A stretch of 64,000 nucleotides of DNA from Streptomyces litmocidini (lineage in GTDB: Bacteria > Actinomycetota > Actinomycetes > Streptomycetales > Streptomycetaceae): the NCBI RefSeq assembly GCF_014649755.1, contig NZ_BMTQ01000002.1, forward strand, positions 1 to 64,000. The letters run 5' to 3'. Shown piece by piece: positions 1 through 6,864 of this stretch. Under the pieces are notes generated by a model. It saw nothing but the letters and a program-made list of their open reading frames with translations, was not told the DNA's origin and did not search any database. The position numbers and the translations under genes are program-made. Position 1 is the stretch's first letter; every line of letters starts with the position of its first letter.

Positions 1-220
1 TCCGGTCCCGTTCGCTTTCGCTCCGGGCCCTTCCGGCGTCTCCGACTCTATCAGATCCTTTCGGCGTCTGATTCCCAGTCAGGGGGGTTTGTCTTTCCGG
101 CTGTTGGGCCGTTCCGACGTCTCAAACTCTAGCGGGTTTCCCCGGCGGCTCATAATCGAGCCATTCGAAATGAATTTCGGCATGCCGAAATTCATCCCGG
201 CAGGGAGTCTGTGCTGAGTA
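1..220 (-). promoter_or_regulatory. rRNA operon promoter/leader region (16S gene lies left of the window)
   Basis: Read on the minus strand, this stretch resembles the multi-promoter region upstream of Streptomyces 16S rRNA genes as I remember it. It has two TAGAGT -10-like hexamers (complement of 126-131 and of 45-50). The second lies in the context CTGATAGAGTCGGAGACGCC, followed by a purine-rich leader rich in GGAAGG and GAAAGCG. Degenerate copies of a GACGCCG/GACGTCGGAA element recur between them. No protein-coding signal is visible. The operon would run off the left edge, so 16S itself is not present. The assignment rests on recall of rrn leaders. Confidence 0.7.
170..195. repeat. perfect 26-bp palindrome upstream of the rrn promoters
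   Basis: Bases 170-182 (ATGAATTTCGGCA) are followed immediately by their exact reverse complement at 183-195, with no spacer. On the minus strand it sits roughly 40-65 bases upstream of the first TAGAGT hexamer. It could be an operator for a dimeric regulator or part of an upstream activating region. It lies about 180 bases past the marR stop and has no T-tract, so a terminator is less likely. Confidence 0.8.
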
Positions 221-376
221 AGAGGTGCCGCATCAGCGGCGGGAGTGGTTGCCGAAGAACCGTTCCGGCTCCGTGACAACTCGGAGAACACTACGCATCC
301 GGGAGGGGCGTGTCAACCCCCGCCCGTGCCCCGTTCCACCCCGTCCGACAGGTCGTCCGACGGGTCGTCCAGCAGG

Positions 377-922
377 TCAGTCGAGGTCCGTCAGGCGGCC
401 GCCGGCGTCGGGCTGGGTGAGCTCCACTCGGCGGAGGAGGCGGATGAGGACATCGCCGAGGACGCCCTTCTCCTCCGTCGTGAGGTCCTGGAGCAGGTCC
501 TCCTCGAAGTCGGTGGCCATGCGCATGGCCTCCAGCCACTTCGAGCGGCCCTCGTCGGTGAGCTCGACGATCACGCGGACGCGGTTGTTCTCGTCGCGGT
601 CACGGGTGACCAGGCCCTCGCCGGCCATGCGGTCGATGCGGTGGGTCATCGCGGCCGGGGTGAGGCCCAGACGCTTGGCGAGTTCGCCGGGGCCCAGGCG
701 GTAGGGCTCTCCGGAGAGGACCAGCGTCTTGAGGACCTCCCACTCGGCGTTGCTGATGCCGAGGTCGGCGAGCTGGCGGCCGTACGCCACGTTCATCCGG
801 CGGTTCAGTCGGCCGAGGGCGGAGACGACCTTCTCCACCTGTGGGTCGAGGTCGCGGTACTCGCGCTGATACGCGGCGATCTGCTCGTCGAGGCTCGGCT
901 CCTGGGGAGCGGTGTCGGACAT
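377..922 (-). CDS. MarR-family transcriptional regulator
   Basis: A 181-residue winged-helix repressor/activator. After an N-terminal helix (residues about 15-50), the DNA-binding domain spans about 55-125. The recognition helix lies around PAAMTHRIDRMAGEGLV, and the wing carries the classic DRDENNR...VELTDEG signature of MarR proteins. A C-terminal helix completes the dimer interface. The start is the ATG for MSDTAPQEP; the longer open frame upstream would run through the operator region. It is transcribed away from the MFS exporter, with palindromic sites between them, so it probably controls that pump and itself. As I recall, the syntenic S. coelicolor pair SCO4122/SCO4121 was reported as a MarR regulator and multidrug efflux pump. 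Confidence 0.93.
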   Translation of the reverse strand: MSDTAPQEPSLDEQIAAYQREYRDLDPQVEKVVSALGRLNRRMNVAYGRQLADLGISNAEWEVLKTLVLSGEPYRLGPGELAKRLGLTPAAMTHRIDRMAGEGLVTRDRDENNRVRVIVELTDEGRSKWLEAMRMATDFEEDLLQDLTTEEKGVLGDVLIRLLRRVELTQPDAGGRLTDLD

Positions 923-950
923 GCGGGGAGTATCCCACGGGCCTCGTTGG

Positions 951-1011
951 CGTTGAAGTCCTTCAGTGTGTACTGTTAAGGAGTTAACTTTAGCGTTGAA
1001 GTCTTCAGGGT
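951..1011. promoter_or_regulatory. divergent operator array between marR-like and MFS genes
   Basis: Two copies of CGTTGAAGTC start at 951 and 994, 43 bases apart, which is close to four helical turns. Each copy is half of an inverted repeat: TGAAG-TC-CTTCA at 954-965 and TGAAG-T-CTTCA at 997-1007. Between them lies GTTAA-GGAG-TTAAC at 975-988. This symmetry fits MarR dimer binding in a bidirectional promoter region. The binding protein is inferred from position only. Confidence 0.75.
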
Positions 1012-1076
1012 TCAGTCGTACAGGTCTGAACCCGCGACCGAAGTGGGTGAGTGTGACCAAGGCGAGGGGCGCGGCG

Positions 1077-2351
1077 ATGCGCCGGATTCAGGCAGGCAGC
1101 GCGCTGAGCGCGTTCGGACTCGGTTTCACCGTGCCGTACCTCTATGTGTACGTGGCGCAGGTGCGGGATCTGGGCGCGGCCACGGCGGGGGTCGTGCTGG
1201 CCGTCTTCGCCATGGCTGCACTGGTGGTGCTGCCCTTCAGCGGGCGGGCCATCGACCGGCGCGGTCCCGTGCCCGTCCTGATGGTGGCCTCGGTCCTGGC
1301 GGCGGTGGGCGCGGTGGCGATGGGCTTCGCCTCCAGCGTGCCGGCGGCCGTGGGGGCCGCGGCGCTGCTCGGTGCCGGTACGGCCGTGCTCCAGCCGGCC
1401 CTCGCCACGATGATCGTCTGGTGCTCGGCGCCGGCCGGGCGCACGCGGGCCTTCGCGATGCAGTTCTTCCTGCAGAACCTCGGGCTCGGCATCGGCGGCC
1501 TGATCGGCGGTCTGCTGGTCGACACCAGCCGGCCCGGCAGCTTCATCCTGCTGTTCTCGATCGAGGCGGCGATGTTCCTCGTGCTCGCCGCGGTCGTGGG
1601 GACCGTCCGGATGCCGGACTCCCCGGCGCTGCAGGGCGCCCGTCCGTCCGACGGCGGGAAGACCGGCGGTGTCCGCGCGCTGCTCGGGCACAAGGCGATG
1701 GTGCAGCTGTGCGTCCTCGGCTTCGTGCTGTTCTTCGCCTGCTACGGGCAGTTCGAGTCGGGCCTCGCCGCGTACGGCACGGAGGCCGCCGGCATCCAGC
1801 CGTCGGCGCTCGGGATGGCCCTTGCCGCGAACACGGCGGTGATCGTGGTCGCCCAGTTCCTGGTGCTGCGGTTCGTCGAGCACCGGAAGCGGACCCGGGT
1901 GATCGCGGCCGTGGGTCTGATCTGGGCCGTGGCCTGGGCGGTCGCCGGGTACGCGGGCCTCGGGCACGGCAGCCAGGCCATGGCGACGGCGGCCTTCGTC
2001 TCCACGTACGCCCTCTTCGGGCTCGGTGAGGCGATGCTGTCGCCGACCGTGGCCCCGCTGGTGGCCGATCTGGCGCCGGAGTCGATGGTCGGGTCGTACA
2101 ACTCGGCCTTCGCCCTGGTGAAGCAGCTGGCGCTGGCCGTCGGTCCGGCCGTGGGCGGGCCCATGGGGGCCGCGCTGCACGGGCCGTACATCGTGACCTT
2201 CGTGCTCTTCTCGCTCGGGATCACCTTCCTGGCCGTCCGGCTGGGTCGGCAGCTCACTCCCGAGCAGGACCGGCCGTCGCTCGCGGTCAAGCCGTCGAAG
2301 GTGGTCGCGCGGCACGAGCCGGTCCGTGAGGACGAGACCGCGGTCGCCTAG
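1077..2351 (+). CDS. MFS transporter, probable drug efflux
   Basis: About 424 residues with roughly twelve hydrophobic segments, consistent with a 12-TM major facilitator. The first half carries the typical loop 2-3 motif around FSGRAIDRRGPVPVL (motif A-like, G-x-x-x-D-R-R-G). A long hydrophilic loop near VRMPDSPALQGARPSDGG separates the halves, and the tail is charged. I chose the ATG for MRRIQAGS because GAGGGG precedes it by seven bases. A GTG at 1053 is in frame and possible, and farther upstream starts would sit in the operator region. It is divergent from the MarR gene and probably regulated by it. The substrate cannot be read from sequence. Confidence 0.9.
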   Translation: MRRIQAGSALSAFGLGFTVPYLYVYVAQVRDLGAATAGVVLAVFAMAALVVLPFSGRAIDRRGPVPVLMVASVLAAVGAVAMGFASSVPAAVGAAALLGAGTAVLQPALATMIVWCSAPAGRTRAFAMQFFLQNLGLGIGGLIGGLLVDTSRPGSFILLFSIEAAMFLVLAAVVGTVRMPDSPALQGARPSDGGKTGGVRALLGHKAMVQLCVLGFVLFFACYGQFESGLAAYGTEAAGIQPSALGMALAANTAVIVVAQFLVLRFVEHRKRTRVIAAVGLIWAVAWAVAGYAGLGHGSQAMATAAFVSTYALFGLGEAMLSPTVAPLVADLAPESMVGSYNSAFALVKQLALAVGPAVGGPMGAALHGPYIVTFVLFSLGITFLAVRLGRQLTPEQDRPSLAVKPSKVVARHEPVREDETAVA

Positions 2352-2358
2352 TCCGGAA

Positions 2359-3999
2359 TCAGTCCGGCAGGGCGAACTCGCACCAGACCGCTTTGCCGCC
2401 GCCCGGTGTGCGGCGGCTTCCCCAGGACGAGGCGATCGTCGCGATGATCGAGATGCCGCGACCCGCCTCGTCCTCCGTTTCCGCCCTGCGACGGCGCGGC
2501 AGGTGGTCGTCGCCGTCCGTGACCTCGATGATCAGGCGCCGGTCGGTGCGCCGCAGCCGCAGGCGCATGGGCGGGGTGCCGTGCTGGAGGGAGTTCGCCA
2601 CGAGCTCGCTGGTGGCCAGGACGCCCAGGTCGCGCAGCTCGACGGGGAACCGCCAGGAGGAGAGGACGCCGGAGGCGAAGGCACGCGCGCGTGGTGCCGC
2701 TTCGACGCCGCCGAGGAGTTCCAGGGCGGCGTTGTGGAAGAGCTCGGCGTCCGCGCCCTTGCGGGAGGGGTGCTGGACGACCAGGACGGCGACGTCGTCG
2801 TCGTGCTCGGCGGTGACCCCGAGGGCGCGGAGGAGCCGGTCGCAGACGACCTGCGGGGTGCCGTCGGCGCCGGCCAGGGCACGGGCCAGGGCGGCGACGC
2901 CCTCGTCGATGTCCTCGCGGCGGCGCTCGACGAGACCGTCCGTGTAGAGGACGGCGGTGGAGCCGGGCGGCAGGGCGATGGAGCCCGAGGCGTGCAGCCA
3001 GCCGCCGGTGCCCAGCGGCGGACCGGTCGGGTCCCCGGCGCAGCGGACGGTGCCGTCCTCGTCCCGTACGAGGATCGGGAGGTGGCCCGCGGAGGCGTAC
3101 ACCAGCTTGCCCTCGCTGGGGTCGTGGATCGCGTACACGCAGGTGGCGATCTGGCTGGCGTCGATCTCGGCGGCGAGGCCGTCGAGGAGCTGGAGGACCT
3201 CGTGCGGGGGCAGGTCCAGGCGCGCGTAGGCCCGGACGGCGGTGCGGAGCTGGCCCATGACGGCGGCGGCGCGCACGCCCCGGCCCATCACGTCGCCGAT
3301 GACGAGCGCGGTGCGGCCCGCGCCGAGGGTGATCACGTCGTACCAGTCGCCGCCGACGGCCGCGTCCGCGACGCCGGGCTGGTAGGTGGCGGCGATCCGC
3401 AGGTCGTCGGGCTGCTCCAGTTCCTGCGGGAGCAGGGAGCGCTGGAGGGTGACGGCGGTCTCGCGGTGTCTGCGCTCGCTGGCCCGGAGCCGCTCGGCGG
3501 CCTCGGCGTGGTCGGTGACGTCGGCGGCGTGGACGAGGACTCCGCCGCCTTCGAGGCGGGGGCTGTCGACGGGCAGGCAGGTGACCGTGTACGAGCCGCC
3601 GCCCCGGGTGCGGCGGGACTTGACCGTGCGGGGCCTGCCGCTGCGCAGCACCTGGTCCATGAGGGGCAGCAGGCCGAGTTCCTCGGCCTCCGGGCAGGTG
3701 TCGGCGACGGTGGCGCCGGCGGGGCGGGGGCCGAAGGCGGCGGCGTACGCGTCGTTCACGTACGCGATGCGGTGCTCCGGTCCGTACGCGAGCGCGACGA
3801 GCCCGGGGAGGCGGCCGAGCAGCTCCCGTACGGAGAAGTCCTCCAGGGCGGGGACGTCGGCCGCCTCGGCAGCGCTGTCGGTGAGCTGCTCCAACTGCTG
3901 ACCGTACTCACCGCGGGCGGCGGGCACGGAACCTTCGGGCCCCCGCGCCGCGCGGCGCTGCGTGCCGGGGAGCCGGGCGCTCCAACGGGTGAAGTTCAC
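2359..3999 (-). CDS. PAS / SpoIIE-type PP2C phosphatase / HATPase regulator
   Basis: A 546-residue cytoplasmic signalling protein with three parts. A PAS-like sensor (about 40-165, around AYGPEHRIAYVNDAYAAAFG) comes first. Next is an RsbU/SpoIIE PP2C phosphatase (about 185-390) with metal-binding GGDWYD, GDVMGRG, TDGLVE and DDDVAVLV. Last is a GHKL ATPase (about 410-545) with the N-box SELVANSLQHG and the G-box-like GRGISII. Such proteins dephosphorylate anti-anti-sigma factors, while the ATPase part resembles anti-sigma kinases. The start is taken as the GTG of VNFTRWSARLPG with GAGG upstream; open frame continues further but looks non-coding. It is convergent with the MFS gene, 7 bases apart. 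Its partner protein is not identifiable here. Confidence 0.92.
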   Translation of the reverse strand: MNFTRWSARLPGTQRRAARGPEGSVPAARGEYGQQLEQLTDSAAEAADVPALEDFSVRELLGRLPGLVALAYGPEHRIAYVNDAYAAAFGPRPAGATVADTCPEAEELGLLPLMDQVLRSGRPRTVKSRRTRGGGSYTVTCLPVDSPRLEGGGVLVHAADVTDHAEAAERLRASERRHRETAVTLQRSLLPQELEQPDDLRIAATYQPGVADAAVGGDWYDVITLGAGRTALVIGDVMGRGVRAAAVMGQLRTAVRAYARLDLPPHEVLQLLDGLAAEIDASQIATCVYAIHDPSEGKLVYASAGHLPILVRDEDGTVRCAGDPTGPPLGTGGWLHASGSIALPPGSTAVLYTDGLVERRREDIDEGVAALARALAGADGTPQVVCDRLLRALGVTAEHDDDVAVLVVQHPSRKGADAELFHNAALELLGGVEAAPRARAFASGVLSSWRFPVELRDLGVLATSELVANSLQHGTPPMRLRLRRTDRRLIIEVTDGDDHLPRRRRAETEDEAGRGISIIATIASSWGSRRTPGGGKAVWCEFALPD

Positions 4000-4105
4000 G
4001 GATGTGTATGCCTCGTGGTGTCGGTGCCGTGCAGAGTCACGCTGTGCAGGTGTGAGCCCACCTATGGTCACACGTCCAGTGTGGACGAGTGCACTGACAG
4101 TGATG

Positions 4106-5470
4106 TCAGGACCGCGGCTTGTCGCCGTCGCCGGGGGGTGGAGCCGCGGCGAGTTCGAACTCGGCCCTGGGGTGTTCCAGCGAGCCGAGGGAGACGATCT
4201 CCCGTTTGAACAGGCCGGACAGGGTCCATTCGGCGAGGACCCGGGCCTTGCGGTTGAAGGTCGGCACCCTGCTGAGGTGGTAGGCGCGGTGCATGAACCA
4301 GGCCGGGTATCCCTTGAGCTTGCGTCCGTAGACGTGGGCGACCCCCTTGTGGAGGCCCAGGGAGGCGACGGAGCCCACGTACGCGTGCGTGTACTCCTTG
4401 AGCGGCTGCCCGCGCAGGGAGGCGGCGATGTTCTCGGCGAGCACCCTGGCCTGGCGGACGGCGTGCTGGGCGTTGGGCGCACACTCCTTGCCCGGTTCCT
4501 CCGCCGTCACGTCGGGGACGGCGGCGGCGTCGCCGGCCGCCCAGGCGTGTTCGACGCCCTCGACGGTGAGCCGGGCGGTGCAGCGGAGCCTTCCGCGTCC
4601 GTCCAGCGGCAGGTCGGTGGCGGCGAGGACGGGAGCGGGCTTCACGCCGGCGGTCCAGACGACCGTGCGGGTGGGCAGGCGGGTGCCGTCGCTGAGGACG
4701 GCGACCCGGTCCTCGCAGGTCTCCAGGCGGGTGCGCAGTCGGACGTCGACGTTCCGGCCGCGCAGCTCGCGGATGGCGTACCGGCCCATCTCCTCGCCGA
4801 CCTCGGGGAGGATCCGGTCGGAGGCCTCGACGAGGACCCAGCGCAGGTCCTCGGGCTTGAGGTTGTGGTAGTAGCGCGCGGTGTAGCGGGCCATGTCCTC
4901 CAGTTCGGCGAGGGCCTCCACGCCCGCGTAGCCGCCGCCGACGAAGACGAAGGTGAGGGCGGCGTCGCGGATGGCGGGGTCGCGGGTGGAGGAGGCGATG
5001 TCCATCTGCTCGATGACGTGGTTGCGCAGGCCGATGGCCTCCTCGACGGTCTTGAAGCCGATGCCGTGGTCGGCGAGGCCGGGGACCGGGAGGGTGCGGG
5101 AGACGGAGCCGGGCGCGATGACCAGCTCGTCGTACGTCAGGTCGAGGGTGCCGGCGCCCTCCTCCTCGGTGGCGAGGGTGGAGAGGGTCGCGGTGCGCTT
5201 GGCGTGGTCGACGGAGCGGACCTCGCCGATGACGATGCGGCAGCGGTCGAGGACCCGGCGGAGCGGTACGACGACGTGGCGCGGGGAGATGGAGCCGGCC
5301 GCGGCCTCCGGCAGGAACGGCTGGTACGTCATGTACGGCTCGGGGGTGACCACCACGATCTCGGCGGTGCCGGCTCCGAGCTCCGTCCTGAGCTGCCGCT
5401 GGAGGCGCAGCGCGGTGTACATGCCGACGTATCCACCGCCGACCACGAGAATGCGCGCAGGTTCGGTCAC
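4106..5470 (-). CDS. ndh: type II NADH dehydrogenase (NDH-2)
   Basis: A 454-residue flavoprotein that transfers electrons from NADH to quinone at the inner membrane face without pumping protons. The N-terminal FAD-binding motif is ILVVGGGYVGMYTALRL. A second Rossmann motif for NADH is FVFVGGGYAGVEALAELE (near residue 170). The FAD-contacting WAAGDAAAVPDV lies near residue 300. The amphipathic C-terminal tail (HAYVGSVASLGLHKG..., FNRKARVLAEWTLSGLFKRE) resembles the membrane-associating end of NDH-2. The length is normal for the family. The GTG of VTEPARI was chosen because it places the first beta strand at the N-terminus; its ribosome site is weak. It is divergent from the TetR gene, which may regulate it. 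Confidence 0.93.
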   Translation of the reverse strand: MTEPARILVVGGGYVGMYTALRLQRQLRTELGAGTAEIVVVTPEPYMTYQPFLPEAAAGSISPRHVVVPLRRVLDRCRIVIGEVRSVDHAKRTATLSTLATEEEGAGTLDLTYDELVIAPGSVSRTLPVPGLADHGIGFKTVEEAIGLRNHVIEQMDIASSTRDPAIRDAALTFVFVGGGYAGVEALAELEDMARYTARYYHNLKPEDLRWVLVEASDRILPEVGEEMGRYAIRELRGRNVDVRLRTRLETCEDRVAVLSDGTRLPTRTVVWTAGVKPAPVLAATDLPLDGRGRLRCTARLTVEGVEHAWAAGDAAAVPDVTAEEPGKECAPNAQHAVRQARVLAENIAASLRGQPLKEYTHAYVGSVASLGLHKGVAHVYGRKLKGYPAWFMHRAYHLSRVPTFNRKARVLAEWTLSGLFKREIVSLGSLEHPRAEFELAAAPPPGDGDKPRS

Positions 5471-5807
5471 TGTCCCATGACGCACCGCCGTCCGTGGTTT
5501 GTCCACAGGCTCGGCAAATTGTGTGACCGGAGGGGTACGGAGGCGTGGGGTGGCGCACGACAGGCGCGCGGGGAAACCGCGCAGGTCACGGTGGGTGGGG
5601 GCGGTTCGGGGAGGGGTCGGAAACGGGAGCCTTCCGGGCCTTGCTCCGATCGGGGGGCGCACCGGACGGAACTTCCCCTTCTGAATTGACCCCGACTCAA
5701 CTATGTTCGTACTTCGTCGGGGTGTCGGATCGGAGTGCGCGTGGACCGAAGCGCTCGTCCGCCGGAGACCCCGTGTCAGGGCGGGGAAGTCTCCGGGGGG
5801 AGACATC

Positions 5808-6611
5808 ATGAGCGGGGGAACGCTTATGCAGATTCAGGATTCACGGTGGCAGTCGGGCGCCGGGACGGCGACCGTCGTCGACGGGCACGCCCCGGGGACG
5901 GCCGAGGTGCGTAACGGGGCGCCGGTGGCGGGCGGCAGGTCCGCGCCGCTGCGGGTGGACGCCCAGCGCAATCTGGAGCACGTGCTGCGGGCCGCCCGCG
6001 AGGTGTTCGGCGAGCTCGGCTACGGGGCTCCGATGGAGGACGTGGCGCGCCGCGCCCGGGTCGGCGTCGGCACCGTCTACCGCCGCTTCCCCAGCAAGGA
6101 CGTGCTGGTGCGGCGGATAGCCGAGGAGGAGACCTCCCGGCTGACCGAGCAGGCGCGGGCCGCGCTGGGCCAGGAGGAGGAGCCGTGGTCGGCGCTCTCC
6201 CGGTTCCTGCGGACCTCGGTGGCCTCGGGCGCGGGACGTCTCCTGCCGCCGCAGGTGCTGCGGGTGGGCGTGGACGACTCCGGTGCGCCGCTCGTCGCGG
6301 ACGACGCGGACGAGGCGGCCCGGGTGCCGTACCAGCGGGGTGGCGTCGAGCAGGCCGACGCGCGCGTGGTCGCGCCGCGCGGGGTGCCGGTCGACGAGCG
6401 GGACGACGCGGGGGCCTCGGAGCTCCTGGAGGTCGTCGGGCGGCTGGTCGACCGGGCGCGTGAGGCGGGCGAGCTGCGGACGGACGTGACCGTGGCGGAC
6501 GTGCTCCTCGTCATCGCCACCGCCGCGCCGGCCCTGCCGGACGCGGTGCAGCAGGCGGCGGCCTCGGCGCGGCTCCTCGACATCCTGCTCGAGGGTCTGC
6601 GCTCCCGGTAG
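5808..6611 (+). CDS. TetR-family transcriptional regulator
   Basis: About 267 residues. A low-complexity N-terminal stretch of roughly 45 residues precedes the TetR helix-turn-helix: RNLEHVLRAAREVFGELGYG, then MEDVARRARVGVGTVYRRFPSKDVL. The remaining helical domain would bind a ligand and form the dimer. The ATG at 5808 follows GGGGGGAGA. A second ATG at 5826 (MQIQDSRWQS) also has GGGGGAA before it, so the start is uncertain by six residues. It is divergent from the NADH dehydrogenase across about 340 bases, suggesting control of that gene or of itself. Ligand unknown. Confidence 0.88.
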   Translation: MSGGTLMQIQDSRWQSGAGTATVVDGHAPGTAEVRNGAPVAGGRSAPLRVDAQRNLEHVLRAAREVFGELGYGAPMEDVARRARVGVGTVYRRFPSKDVLVRRIAEEETSRLTEQARAALGQEEEPWSALSRFLRTSVASGAGRLLPPQVLRVGVDDSGAPLVADDADEAARVPYQRGGVEQADARVVAPRGVPVDERDDAGASELLEVVGRLVDRAREAGELRTDVTVADVLLVIATAAPALPDAVQQAAASARLLDILLEGLRSR

Positions 6612-6864
6612 GAGGGCCGCGGTCGTTTTCGTACGGCCGTTCTCGTGCGGTCGGTGCCGTACGGACGTACGGTCGTTTCCGTACGGCTGGGCTTCTCGTG
6701 GTCCGGGCGGGCCCACGGCAGGACACGAACGCGTGCGCGGTTACGCCCGGATACACGAAGTCGCCCCGGACGAGTGGTAAGTGGACGCGGCGCTTCGGCG
6801 CGCCCGCGCTCTGTGGCAGGCTTGGCCGACATTCGGGTCCGAGCGTGGTACGGGGGCTTCCGCG

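Noticed and set aside
79..291. A 70-codon minus-strand frame at the left edge
   Set aside because: It overlaps the rrn promoter region and the 26-bp palindrome and lacks a ribosome site and coding bias.
5471..5807. A Rex operator upstream of the NADH dehydrogenase
   Set aside because: Only a half-site-like TTGTGTGA is present near 5520; the second half is missing.
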